A stretch of DNA of 42,171 bases. Source: Rhodocyclaceae bacterium (lineage in GTDB: Bacteria > Pseudomonadota > Gammaproteobacteria > Burkholderiales > Rhodocyclaceae). Both the position numbers and the translations under genes were made by a program. How positions within the stretch are numbered: the first letter of the stretch is position 1; each line of letters begins with the position of its first letter. Shown piece by piece: positions 8,187 to 16,542 of this stretch. A model generated the notes under the pieces. It worked only from the letters and a program-made list of their open reading frames with translations. It was not told the origin of the DNA and did not search any database. Where the stretch lies: assembly GCA_020445945.1 (NCBI GenBank), contig JAGRFQ010000026.1, positions 1-42,171 of the forward strand. The letters are read 5' to 3'.

Positions 8187-8543
8187 ATGCGACAACTGAA
8201 GCGTCAATCGGTGTGCCTGCTCGGCGCCTTGAGCGTTACAGGGATGCTCCAGGCTGCGCCTGCGGCCGATGAGGAGCCGCTTGCGCTCAAGCGCGGTTGC
8301 ATGAATTGTCATGCGATCGATGCCGCAAGCGGGGGGGGGCGCAAGGTGGGGCCGTATTTTGTCGACGTGGCAAAGCGTTATGCAGGCCAGTCCCAGGCGG
8401 TCGAAACGGTGGCCGAACGGGTTCAGTCGGGGAGCAAGGGTTTGTGGCTGAATCAGGGGGTGCGCGTGCCGATGCCGCGCAATCCTCAGGTGACCAAAGA
8501 AGAGGCGCAGCGCTTGGTCGCGTGGATCTTGGGCCTTAAGTAG
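8187..8543 (+). CDS. Periplasmic c-type cytochrome, second copy
   Basis: 118 residues from the ATG at 8187, chosen because GAGG lies 9 bases upstream; an upstream GTG at 8169 would overlap the terminator region. A signal peptide (to about residue 26, cleavage near AAPA) is followed by CMNCH (C38, C41, H42). VPMPRNP contains the likely axial Met, and TKEEAQRLVAWILGLK is the C-terminal helix. It is a paralogue of the preceding cytochrome with the same fold and length. The gene contains a run of nine G (8331-8339) just after the haem motif. Its last 8 bases overlap the end of the convergent gene 8536-10782. Confidence 0.85.
   Translation: MRQLKRQSVCLLGALSVTGMLQAAPAADEEPLALKRGCMNCHAIDAASGGGRKVGPYFVDVAKRYAGQSQAVETVAERVQSGSKGLWLNQGVRVPMPRNPQVTKEEAQRLVAWILGLK
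8331..8339 (+). repeat. Nine-G homopolymer inside a cytochrome gene
   Basis: A run of nine G encodes part of SGGGR about ten residues after the CMNCH motif. Runs of this length are prone to slippage. A change of one base would truncate or alter everything after the haem site. It could equally be a sequencing weak point; the frame is intact as given. Confidence 0.8.
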
Positions 8544-10782
8544 CGCCGGGCTGGCGTGATGCAGGAGCCGGGCGCGGGAGCAGGCGCTCGGCGTCGGTCA
8601 GCCACTGCTCCGCGGTGTCGGCGCATACTGCTTCGCAAAAATAGTGCCCCTGCATGATGTCGCAGCCCATGCGCTGCAAGCGCGCGGCCTGATCGGCGTG
8701 TTCGACGCCTTCGGCCACCAGATGCAGGCCAAAGCCGTGCGCAATGCCGGTGATGGCCGAAATGATGGGATTGGCGCCGGGGGCCTGCAGGCCGTGGACG
8801 AAGCTGCGGTCGATCTTGAGGCTGCTGACCGGAAATTTCTGCAGATAGCCCAGCGCCGAGTAACCGGTGCCGAAGTCGTCAATCGAGATGCCGACCCCGC
8901 AGGTGCGCAGGCGCTGGATGCGGGCCATCACGTCGGCGGTGTCGCGCATCATCACGCTCTCGGTAATCTCCACGTCGAAGCGGTCGGCCTTGAGCTGGTG
9001 GTGGGTGACGCAGTCGGCCACGCGGTCGATGGTCTCGTCGCGGTCGAAGTCCTGCGACGACAGATTCACCGACAGACGCAGATCGGCAAAGCCGAGCCCC
9101 TGCCAGTGGGCGAGCTGCGCGGCGGCGGCGTCGACCACCCAGCGGCTGATGTCGCCGATCAGGCCGACTTCCTCGGCCACCGGGATGAAGCTTGTCGGGC
9201 CGATCAGCCCGTGGGTGGGATGTTGCCAGCGCAGCAAGGCTTCCATGCCCACCACGCGACGCTTCGAGAGGCTGATCTGGGGCTGGAAGTGGAGCAGGAA
9301 TTCATTGTTGGTGAGCGCGCCGCGCAAGTCGTTTTCGAGGGTGATGCGCTCGCGGTAGTGGGCGTTGAGATCGGGGTCGAAAAAGCGGAAGCCGTTCTTG
9401 CCGGCACGCTTGATCTGGTACATCGCGATGTCCGCGTGCTGGGTGAGCAGTTCGGCCACTTCGCCGTCGCGCGGGAACACCGATATGCCCATGCTGACGG
9501 TGGCCAGAAAATTGCCGTGGCGTAGCGCAAAGGGCTCGCCGAGGGCGCGCTGGATTTTCTGGGCGATGATCTCCGCATCTTCCGGCTGGGCAATGTCGGG
9601 CAGCAGCACGGTGAATTCGTCGCCGCCCAGCCGGGCCAGCGTGTCGCCCTTGCGCAGGGTCTGCTTGATCCGCGCCGCAATCCCGCGCAGCAGGTGATCG
9701 CCCTCGGCGTGGCCGTAGGTATCGTTGACCAGCTTGAAGCGGTCGATGTCGATGAACATCACCGCCAGCAGCCCGCCGCGGCGTTGCGCCTGGGCGATCG
9801 CCAGTTCGAGGCGGTCCTTGAACAGGATGCGGTTGGGCAGGTGGGTGAGCTGGTCGTGATAGGCCTGGAAAGTGATGATTTCTTCGGCGCGTTTGCGCTC
9901 GGAGATGTCGCGCGCGACGCCATACACGCCTTCGGGTGGCGCTGCGTCGCGCTCGCCGTCGCGGGTCTGGATGGCGATGGTGTTGAGCGCCACGGTGACC
10001 AGCGCGTTGCCGGGTTGGGCGGTGGCGGTGTCGTGGCGGCGCAGGCGGACTTCCTGCGACTGTCCGGTGCCCTGGCCGGCCAGGGCATTGCGCAGCAAGA
10101 CCTCGACGCGCGGCAGGTCGTCGTTGAAGACCACCGTCGAGAATGGCCGGCCCACGAGCTGTTCGCGGGCGTAGCCGAGCATGCTCTCGACGCGCGGATT
10201 GACGTAGGTGAACAGGCCGGCGGGGTTGAGCGTGAAGATGAAGTCGGGCGCGCTCTCGACCAGATAGCGATGCAGCCGCTCGGAGCGTCGCAGGCGCTGG
10301 CCCATGGCGTGATTGGTGCGTTCGAGCCGCGCCTTGTGCAGGGCGCTGTGCACTGCGCGCTGCAGTTGGGCGACGTGGTAGGGCTTGCGCACGAAGTCGT
10401 CGGCACCGCGGCGCAGGGCGCCAATCGCGGCGTCGATGGCGTCTTCGCCGCTGATCACGACCACCGCCTCCTCGCGCTGCGCGTTGGCGAGCCAGTCGAG
10501 CAGGTCGAGACCGCTGCCGTCGGGCAGGCGGTAGTCAAGCAGGATCAGGTCGTAGCGGGTGCGTTCGAGCCGGGCGATGGCCTCGGCAATGCTGGCGCAG
10601 TCGTCGAAGCGGCGCCCGTCTTCGGCCAGCACGTGGGGGAGGGTGCGGCGTACTGCATCGTCGTCGTCAACCAGCAGAATCCGGCACCGCGAGGGCGCCG
10701 CGGCAGTGCTGGCGGCCGTAAGACCAAAGAAGGGCGCTTCACCCGGAATGACCATGGTCTTTCCGTCGTCTCCCAGCGACAC
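8536..10782 (-). CDS. Response regulator with PAS, GGDEF and EAL domains (c-di-GMP turnover)
   Basis: 748 residues. Receiver domain about 33-150 with acidic pocket DDDD, phospho-acceptor D83 (LLDYRLPDG) and K133. PAS domain about 168-295. GGDEF domain about 305-465 with an intact GGDEF at 386-390 and an RxxD inhibitory site (R377-D380) five residues before it. EAL domain about 485-735 with E514-A-L and DDFGTGYSAL intact. Both diguanylate cyclase and phosphodiesterase activity are therefore possible. The start is uncertain: GTG at 10782 (AGGG six bases upstream) or ATG at 10755, which keeps all domains. The histidine kinase gene upstream on the same strand (end 10807) is the natural phospho-donor candidate. 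Confidence 0.9.
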   Translation of the reverse strand: MSLGDDGKTMVIPGEAPFFGLTAASTAAAPSRCRILLVDDDDAVRRTLPHVLAEDGRRFDDCASIAEAIARLERTRYDLILLDYRLPDGSGLDLLDWLANAQREEAVVVISGEDAIDAAIGALRRGADDFVRKPYHVAQLQRAVHSALHKARLERTNHAMGQRLRRSERLHRYLVESAPDFIFTLNPAGLFTYVNPRVESMLGYAREQLVGRPFSTVVFNDDLPRVEVLLRNALAGQGTGQSQEVRLRRHDTATAQPGNALVTVALNTIAIQTRDGERDAAPPEGVYGVARDISERKRAEEIITFQAYHDQLTHLPNRILFKDRLELAIAQAQRRGGLLAVMFIDIDRFKLVNDTYGHAEGDHLLRGIAARIKQTLRKGDTLARLGGDEFTVLLPDIAQPEDAEIIAQKIQRALGEPFALRHGNFLATVSMGISVFPRDGEVAELLTQHADIAMYQIKRAGKNGFRFFDPDLNAHYRERITLENDLRGALTNNEFLLHFQPQISLSKRRVVGMEALLRWQHPTHGLIGPTSFIPVAEEVGLIGDISRWVVDAAAAQLAHWQGLGFADLRLSVNLSSQDFDRDETIDRVADCVTHHQLKADRFDVEITESVMMRDTADVMARIQRLRTCGVGISIDDFGTGYSALGYLQKFPVSSLKIDRSFVHGLQAPGANPIISAITGIAHGFGLHLVAEGVEHADQAARLQRMGCDIMQGHYFCEAVCADTAEQWLTDAERLLPRPAPASRQPGAT

Positions 10783-10806
10783 GAAACACCCTAGATAATG
10801 CCCGAA

Positions 10807-12882
10807 TCAGGGCGCCTGATCCAGTGGGATAAAGAGCTGGAAGCTGGTGCCGACGTTCGCCTGGCTACGACACAAGATGTAGGCCTGCCATTGGCTGAGG
10901 ATGTCCTTGACGATGGACAGCCCGAGCCCCTGATGGGCGTCTCCCTTGGTGCTGGGGGCGGGGGCGAACAGCCGGGCGAGGCGGGCTTCGGGCAGCCCCG
11001 GGCCGTTGTCGATCATGCGGATTTCAACGCTCGGTGTGCCGTTGGCGATGAGCACACCGGGCGAGGTGATGCTCAGCCGGCAGCCCTCGGGCAGCGCCTC
11101 GGCGGCATTGCGCATCAGGTTGAGCAGTACCTGCTTGAGCGCGCTGGCCGGCATGGCCACCGCCGGCAGCGCCGCGGGCAGGCGGATCTCGAGATCGCGC
11201 TTGCGGCTGCCGAACAAGGTGTTGCCATACACCCGCTCGAGCGAGCGTGCGACTTCGTTGACGCTCGCCGAGTTGACGTCCTCGCCGGGGTCGGGCTCGG
11301 CCTCGGTCATCTTTTTGAGCAGCGTGCTGACGCGGTCGATTTCCTTGCCGACCTGGGTCAGTTCGCCGGTGAGCGCCGCGTCGGCGGCTTCGCGCTGGGC
11401 GATGATGCCGAGGTAGCTCTTGATGACCGTCAGCGGGCTGTTGATTTCGTGGGTGACGCGCCGTGCCTTGTCGATGAAGTCGGCGCGGGTGGCCTCGACG
11501 CGGTGCGCCTCATGGGTCGCCTGGCGTTCGGCGCGGACCAGCGCCTGTGCCGCGCTGGCGACGAGTGTGCTCATCAGCTGCTGTTCGTCGGGCGTGATGT
11601 CGAGGCTCTCGTCGATGCCAAGCACCGCAACGCCGCGGACGCCCTGGGCCTCCCATGGCAGGCACAGGATGCCGGCGCCGCCCAGCCAGCGCGTCACATG
11701 CCAGTCGCGCGTGCTGCGCCCCGGGCCGTCGCGCCCCGGGAAGTGGCTGGTGCTGGTGGCGGTGCGCAGCGCCAGCGCGATGACGCTGGTTTCATCGTCG
11801 ATGCGCAGCCCGAGCTCGCCGAGCAGGGTGTCGATGGCGGGTCGCCCGGCGTGGGCCAGCGGGCGCACCCGGTCGTGTGTGGCGTGGAGCATCAGCGGCG
11901 CAGTCTTGCCGAACAGCAGGCGGAAGGCGCGCGCCAGTTGCTGCTCGGGCGCGGCATCGGCGGCGCCCTCGAAGGCGCTGCCGAGCAGACCGGAGAGGGC
12001 CAGCTTGCGCCACCGTGGCGGCAGCGAGGGATAGCTCGCGCCCGGCGCCAGTGAGCGTGCGTCGCGCTCTACGGGCAGCCCGATGCCGATTTCCTGCAGC
12101 CCCTGCGATGACAGATAGCCGACGTCAGTCTGCAGGCTGGTCAGGGTCTCGGGGGTCATCCCGGTCAGGCGCGCGGCTTCGTCAAAGCGCGGCACGGGTG
12201 CGGACAGCGACAGCGCGGCGCGCAGCAGCGCGGCCAGCGGGTGGGCAGAGGCGATCTGTTCCTCGAGCGCGCCGGACAGCGCGATGGCATCGAGCACCAG
12301 CGGCGGCAGGCCGCAGTGCTGGCCCAGTACGGCGGCCAGTGCGATGTGATCGTCGCCGAAGCGTTGGCGCTCGCGGCGGCGCAGCTCGGCCGGGTCGGTG
12401 GTTTCGTCGCGCAGCTGGGCGTAGTCGGCCGAGGAGGCGAGCAGGCTCATGCTGCCGAGGGCCTGCCACAGCCCGGCGAGGTAGGCCTCGTCGGGGCGGC
12501 TGTAGCGGTGTTCGATGGCCAGGTGCAAGGCGCATTCGGCACTCATCAGCGCGCGCTGGTTGAGGTGCTGGATGGTTTCGGCGTTGGCTTGCTGGGTGCC
12601 TGCGTGGAGCAGCCAGGCGCGCAGCAGCGGCCGACCGGCCCGCTGCAGGCGCTCGGCCAGCGCGTCCTTGAGGCGGGTGGCTTCGTCGCCGGTGAGGGGC
12701 GACATCCACAGCAGCGCCAGCGACAGTGCGGCATCGCGCATGGCGTGGGTGGCCAGCGCATCCCACGGCGTTTCGTCGTCCTCCATCAGCCGCAACATCG
12801 CCTCGGCGACCCCGGGATGGGGCGCCGGACGGGTCAGGCGGAAGGGCAGCGCGGGCAGCGGCATCGGGCGAGCGGAAACCAT
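10807..12882 (-). CDS. Cytoplasmic histidine kinase with HDOD-like and GAF-like sensory regions
   Basis: 691 residues with no membrane segment. The N-terminal helical region (about 25-240) resembles an HDOD domain. A GAF-like region covers about 310-450 (GGAGILCLPW, VRGVAVLGIDESLD). A HisKA domain has H478 in RRVTHEINSPL. The HATPase domain has N box NLMRNAAEALP, G1 DNGPGLP and G2 HQGLGLSIVKDIL. It lies 24 bases upstream of the REC-PAS-GGDEF-EAL gene and downstream of an HDOD gene, so the three probably form one signalling unit. What the N-terminal region senses cannot be told from sequence. The HDOD assignment is moderate; the kinase core is clear. Confidence 0.85.
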   Translation of the reverse strand: MVSARPMPLPALPFRLTRPAPHPGVAEAMLRLMEDDETPWDALATHAMRDAALSLALLWMSPLTGDEATRLKDALAERLQRAGRPLLRAWLLHAGTQQANAETIQHLNQRALMSAECALHLAIEHRYSRPDEAYLAGLWQALGSMSLLASSADYAQLRDETTDPAELRRRERQRFGDDHIALAAVLGQHCGLPPLVLDAIALSGALEEQIASAHPLAALLRAALSLSAPVPRFDEAARLTGMTPETLTSLQTDVGYLSSQGLQEIGIGLPVERDARSLAPGASYPSLPPRWRKLALSGLLGSAFEGAADAAPEQQLARAFRLLFGKTAPLMLHATHDRVRPLAHAGRPAIDTLLGELGLRIDDETSVIALALRTATSTSHFPGRDGPGRSTRDWHVTRWLGGAGILCLPWEAQGVRGVAVLGIDESLDITPDEQQLMSTLVASAAQALVRAERQATHEAHRVEATRADFIDKARRVTHEINSPLTVIKSYLGIIAQREAADAALTGELTQVGKEIDRVSTLLKKMTEAEPDPGEDVNSASVNEVARSLERVYGNTLFGSRKRDLEIRLPAALPAVAMPASALKQVLLNLMRNAAEALPEGCRLSITSPGVLIANGTPSVEIRMIDNGPGLPEARLARLFAPAPSTKGDAHQGLGLSIVKDILSQWQAYILCRSQANVGTSFQLFIPLDQAP

Positions 12883-13026
12883 GTCGGAGCGGGACAGGGT
12901 GGGATTCTACCGGGCTCGGGGGGTTTGTAACGTGATGGGTGTCGCGCGCGGGCGACACGGCGCGCGGCGGGGGTGTGCCCGGGTGTGAAAAAAGCGTCGG
13001 GGCGGGCGCGTTTGTGCGCCGTGGGT

Positions 13027-14163
13027 TCAGTTTTGCAGGCTGTCGGCAAACTGTACGCCGGCCAGCAGGGCAGCGTTCACGGCGTGGCTGTCGATGGTCA
13101 GGTCGGTGGTGAGTTTGGCGAGGTTGGTGGCGTCGAAGCGCTCGCAGGCGCGCGCCAGCTTGAGAAAGGAGGCGTACTCGCCCTCGCCATTGACCAGCGC
13201 GTCGGTGATTGATTCGGGCAGGCTCATTTCGCTGAGCAGGTCGCCCAGCGAGGTGCCAAGCAACGAGGGCAGGAGCGAGAACGCGCCGGTGATGAACAGG
13301 TTGTCGTAGTCGGCCTTGTCGAAGAAGGGCGCGCCGACGCGCTCCATCATCCGTCCGCGCGCGATCGAGGCCTGCATCAGCGCCGGGGCGGCGGGGTCGC
13401 GGCTGGCGGTGACGAGCAGCAGCGACAGCCATTTGTTGAGGTTGTTGTAGCCCAAGATGGTGACGGCGTGGCGGAAGGACTGGATCTCGCAGCGCAGGCC
13501 GAAGCCGACCGAGTTGATGTAGCGCAGCAGCTTGTAGGACAGCGCCACGTCCTGCTTGAGCACGGCTTCGATGTCTTTGACGTCGGCGTTGTTGCGCACC
13601 AGGTTGAGCAGGCGGACGATCTGCGCGTGCGACGGCGCCAGCGATTTGGACGACGCGCTGCCCTGCAGGAAGAACCATCCGGCGGCACCGTCGTAGCCGC
13701 GGTTGATGGCGGTGTCGAAGGCCGGCGAATCCTGGAGCCCCCACGCCAGGCTCAGCCCCGGGCTGTTGCTGGGGTGGGGAAATTTGCGCTGGTCCATCAG
13801 CACGAATCGCCAGTCGATGTCCGGGGGCAGGGCGATGTCGGGGGTGTACCACGACAGGCACATGTTGACCCCGGCGGCCTTGAGCTGGGGGAGCAGCTCC
13901 TGGGTTTTGGGGTGGGCCAGCGTCGGTGCGGGGATCTCCACCATCAGGTTGTCCGGCACGTCCCAGTCGAGCAGGTCGGGGGTCGGCACGAGCTTGCCCA
14001 GACACAGGAAAACGGGGTGCTGCGCGGGCCATTCGTCTTCGAACTTCTTCAAGCCGTTGACCACGTCGGCGACCGAGGCGGCGTGGGCGATCAGCCGGTT
14101 GGCGGTGATCGCGCGGTTGCGGTTGACGACGGGTTCGCGGGTCAGAAGCAGGGAGTGGCTCAT
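13027..14163 (-). CDS. Degenerate EAL plus HDOD domain signalling protein (YuxH-like)
   Basis: 378 residues. The N-terminal part (about 1-175) has the fold pattern of an EAL domain but no EAL motif or metal ligands, so it should not hydrolyse c-di-GMP. The C-terminal part (about 180-375) is an HDOD domain with IVRLLNLVRNNADVKDIEAV, SYKLLRYINSVGFG and FRHAVTILGYNNLNKWLSLL. Proteins of this architecture act as regulatory or scaffold proteins in motility and c-di-GMP pathways; the precise role is unknown. It starts 4 bases after the stop of the reductase gene upstream on the same strand. The kinase gene follows after a 144-base gap. Confidence 0.88.
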   Translation of the reverse strand: MSHSLLLTREPVVNRNRAITANRLIAHAASVADVVNGLKKFEDEWPAQHPVFLCLGKLVPTPDLLDWDVPDNLMVEIPAPTLAHPKTQELLPQLKAAGVNMCLSWYTPDIALPPDIDWRFVLMDQRKFPHPSNSPGLSLAWGLQDSPAFDTAINRGYDGAAGWFFLQGSASSKSLAPSHAQIVRLLNLVRNNADVKDIEAVLKQDVALSYKLLRYINSVGFGLRCEIQSFRHAVTILGYNNLNKWLSLLLVTASRDPAAPALMQASIARGRMMERVGAPFFDKADYDNLFITGAFSLLPSLLGTSLGDLLSEMSLPESITDALVNGEGEYASFLKLARACERFDATNLAKLTTDLTIDSHAVNAALLAGVQFADSLQN

Positions 14164-14167
14164 GGTG

Positions 14168-15193
14168 TCAGGGCTGCGCGTCCAGGGCGTAAGAGAAAGC
14201 GTCGGCGAAGAACTGGTCTTCCGGCAGGCCGCAATGCGATGCGAATTCGCTGCGCGCGGTATCGATCATGGGCGGGGCGCCGCAGGCATACACCTGATAC
14301 GCCGACAGGTCCGGCAGGTCGGCCATCACTGCGGCGTGCACCAGGCCGGTGCGCCCATCCCAGCCGTCTTCTGGAGACTTATCGGACACCACTGGCACAA
14401 ACTTGAACCACGGCAGCGTGGCGGCCCACTGCGCCGCCAGCGCTGCCATGTACAGCCCGGCCGGGTCACGGCTGCCCCAGTACAGCGTCATCGGGCGGGT
14501 GATGCCGGCGCCGATGGCGTGTTCGACGAGCGCCTTGATCGGTGCAAAGCCGGTGCCGCCGGCGAGCAGGACGATGGGCGCGTCGCTGTCTTCTCGCAAG
14601 TAGAAGGAGCCCAGCGGGCCTTCGAAGCGCAGGATGTCGCGGACCTTCATCTGGGTGAACACGCGGGTGGTGAAGAAGCCGTCGGGCACGTGGCGGATGT
14701 GCAGCTCGATGTGGTTGGCGTTGGCCGGCGGATTGGCCATCGAGAAGCTGCGGCGCTTGTTGCCCGGCAGCAGGATGTCGACGTACTGGCCGGCGCGGAA
14801 GGCAAACTGCTCGGTCGCCGGCAGGCGCAGCTTGAGCACCATCACGTCGGGCGCGGCCAGCGTCATCGCCTCCACCCGGCAGGGCAGCTTCTTGACCGGG
14901 ATGTCATCCGCGCGGGTGACGCCGCGGCATTCGATGACCACGTCTTCCCTGGGCTTGGCGCAGCAAAACAGGGCCAGCCCGGCGGCCTTGTCGGCTTCGG
15001 TGAGGGTGTCGGGGCTGTGCGTGCCGTAGTCGACCGCGCCACTCAGCACCTTGCCCTTGCACTTGCCGCAGACGCCGTCGCGGCAGCCGTAGGGCAGCAT
15101 CAGGCCGGCGGCGATGGCCGCTTCGAGGAGGGTCTGATCGGCGCTGATGTCGAGCTGGTGATCGCCGGGCAAGATGGTGAGCTTCAAGGGCAT
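14168..15193 (-). CDS. Ferredoxin-type [2Fe-2S] flavoprotein reductase (AscD-like)
   Basis: 341 residues in three domains. An N-terminal plant-type ferredoxin domain has cluster ligands in GCRDGVCGKCKG (C37, C42, C45) and a fourth Cys in ALFCCAKP (about 77). An FAD-binding domain follows with RSFSMANPP. The NAD(P)-binding domain has LLAGGTGFAPIKALVEHA and the C-terminal YACGAPPMID. This is the architecture of oxygenase reductase components and of CDP-6-deoxy-delta-3,4-glucoseen reductase, and database entries often carry the latter name. No deoxysugar or oxygenase genes are nearby, so the acceptor is unknown. It is divergent from the next gene with only 29 bases between the starts. Confidence 0.88.
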   Translation of the reverse strand: MPLKLTILPGDHQLDISADQTLLEAAIAAGLMLPYGCRDGVCGKCKGKVLSGAVDYGTHSPDTLTEADKAAGLALFCCAKPREDVVIECRGVTRADDIPVKKLPCRVEAMTLAAPDVMVLKLRLPATEQFAFRAGQYVDILLPGNKRRSFSMANPPANANHIELHIRHVPDGFFTTRVFTQMKVRDILRFEGPLGSFYLREDSDAPIVLLAGGTGFAPIKALVEHAIGAGITRPMTLYWGSRDPAGLYMAALAAQWAATLPWFKFVPVVSDKSPEDGWDGRTGLVHAAVMADLPDLSAYQVYACGAPPMIDTARSEFASHCGLPEDQFFADAFSYALDAQP

Positions 15194-15222
15194 GATGAAA
15201 TCTGGCGTGAGATAATGGACGG

Positions 15223-16104
15223 ATGAGAACGGTTCTGATTGTGGGGTGCGGCGATGTCGCCCGGCGTGCCATTCCGTGGCTGGCCGGGCGATTCCGCGTT
15301 ATTGCGATGATACGCGATGCCGGCGCACGTGCCGCACTGCAGTCGCTTGGCGCACGCACGGTGGTGGCCGATCTCGACGATCGCCGCTCGCTGCGCCGTC
15401 TGGCGGGCATCGCCGACGTGGTGATCCACGCCGCGCCGCCGCCGCGCAGCGGCGACACCGATCCGCGCACGCAGCGGCTGGTGGCGGCGCTGGCGCGCGG
15501 TTCGCGCGTTGCGCAGCGGCTGGTCTACATCAGCACCACCGGCGTGTACGGCAATTGCGACGGCGCGTGGGTGGACGAAGCCCGCGCACCGCGTCCCGAC
15601 TCCGCGCGCGCCGTGCGCCGGGTCGACGCCGAGCGCCGGCTGCGCGATTTCGGCCGGCGCTGCGGCGTTGCCGTGGCGGTGCTGCGCGCCCCCGGCATCT
15701 ACGCCGCCGACCGCCTGCCGCTGGCCCGGCTGGAGCGCGGCGACCCGGTGCTGCGCCTTGAGGACGACGTGCACACCAATCACATCCATGCCGACGATCT
15801 CGCCCGGCTGGCAGCGCTGGCGCTGTTCCGCGGCGGCGCCGGACGCATCTGGAACGCCTGCGACGACACCCGGCTGCGCATGGGCGACTACTTCGACGCG
15901 GTGGCCGACCACTTCCACCGCCCGCGGCCCGCGCGGGTCAGCCGCGCCGAGATGGCCGCGCGCGTGTCGCCGATGGCGATGAGCTTCATGCGCGAGTCGC
16001 GCCGTCTCGACAACCGGCGCATCAAGCGCGAGCTGCGCGTCGCGTTGCGCTATCCCGATATTTTTGCCGGACTCGCCGCTGCGTCGGCCGCCGGCCTTGC
16101 CTGA
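15223..16104 (+). CDS. NAD(P)-binding epimerase/dehydratase-like protein (YeeZ-type extended SDR)
   Basis: 293 residues. The N-terminal Rossmann strand MRTVLIVGCGDVARR shows a GxGxxxR-type dinucleotide loop as in YeeZ-like proteins. RLVYISTTGVYGN, a LRAPGIYAADRLP segment and TNHIHADDLARL follow the extended short-chain dehydrogenase pattern. The YxxxK catalytic pair is not obvious: the Tyr of GVYGN has no Lys at the expected spacing, so enzyme activity is uncertain. It begins 29 bases from the divergent reductase gene. The hemJ-like gene and rlmL follow closely on the same strand, probably as one operon. Substrate unknown. Confidence 0.75.
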   Translation: MRTVLIVGCGDVARRAIPWLAGRFRVIAMIRDAGARAALQSLGARTVVADLDDRRSLRRLAGIADVVIHAAPPPRSGDTDPRTQRLVAALARGSRVAQRLVYISTTGVYGNCDGAWVDEARAPRPDSARAVRRVDAERRLRDFGRRCGVAVAVLRAPGIYAADRLPLARLERGDPVLRLEDDVHTNHIHADDLARLAALALFRGGAGRIWNACDDTRLRMGDYFDAVADHFHRPRPARVSRAEMAARVSPMAMSFMRESRRLDNRRIKRELRVALRYPDIFAGLAAASAAGLA

Positions 16105-16113
16105 GAATGCCCC

Positions 16114-16530
16114 ATGCTGGTTTCCAAAGCCCTGCACATCATCTTCGTCGTGAGCTGGTTCGCCGGCCTGTTCTACCTGCCGCGCATCTTCGTCAACCTC
16201 GCCATGGTGCCGGCCGACAGCGCCGCCGAGCGCGAGCGCCTGCTGCTGATGGCGCGCAAGCTCTACCGCTTCATGACCCCGCTCGGCGTGCTCGCCGTCG
16301 CGCTCGGGCTGTGGCTGTGGCTGGGCTACGGTTTTACCGGCGGCTGGCTGCACGCCAAGACCGCGCTGGTAGTCTTTCTGATCGCCTACCATGGCTACTG
16401 CGGCGCACTGCTCAAACGCTTTGCCGCCGGCGCCAACACGCGCAGCCACACCTGGTACCGCGTGTTCAACGAAGCGCCCGTGCTGGTGCTCTTCGTCGTC
16501 ATCTTCCTCGTTGTCCTCAAGCCCTTTTGA
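16114..16530 (+). CDS. hemJ: HemJ-like membrane protein (probable protoporphyrinogen oxidase)
   Basis: 138 residues with four hydrophobic helices. The N-terminus LHIIFVVSWFAGLFYLPR is the family signature (formerly UPF0093), with the conserved His at position 8 in the first helix. RKLYRFMTPLG and GWLHAKTALV are further conserved segments. HemJ oxidises protoporphyrinogen IX to protoporphyrin IX in many proteobacteria that lack HemG or HemY, within the inner membrane. The start lies 9 bases after the preceding stop. The haem gene hemL is also in this window, but far away. The family identity is clear; the enzymatic role here is inferred from homologues. Confidence 0.82.
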   Translation: MLVSKALHIIFVVSWFAGLFYLPRIFVNLAMVPADSAAERERLLLMARKLYRFMTPLGVLAVALGLWLWLGYGFTGGWLHAKTALVVFLIAYHGYCGALLKRFAAGANTRSHTWYRVFNEAPVLVLFVVIFLVVLKPF

Positions 16531-16542
16531 CCGGGAGTCGTC

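Noticed and set aside
12939-12958. Hairpin GTGTCGC/GCGACAC in the gap between the HDOD gene and the kinase gene
   Set aside because: No U tract in the direction of transcription and low-complexity GC-rich arms; not called a terminator.
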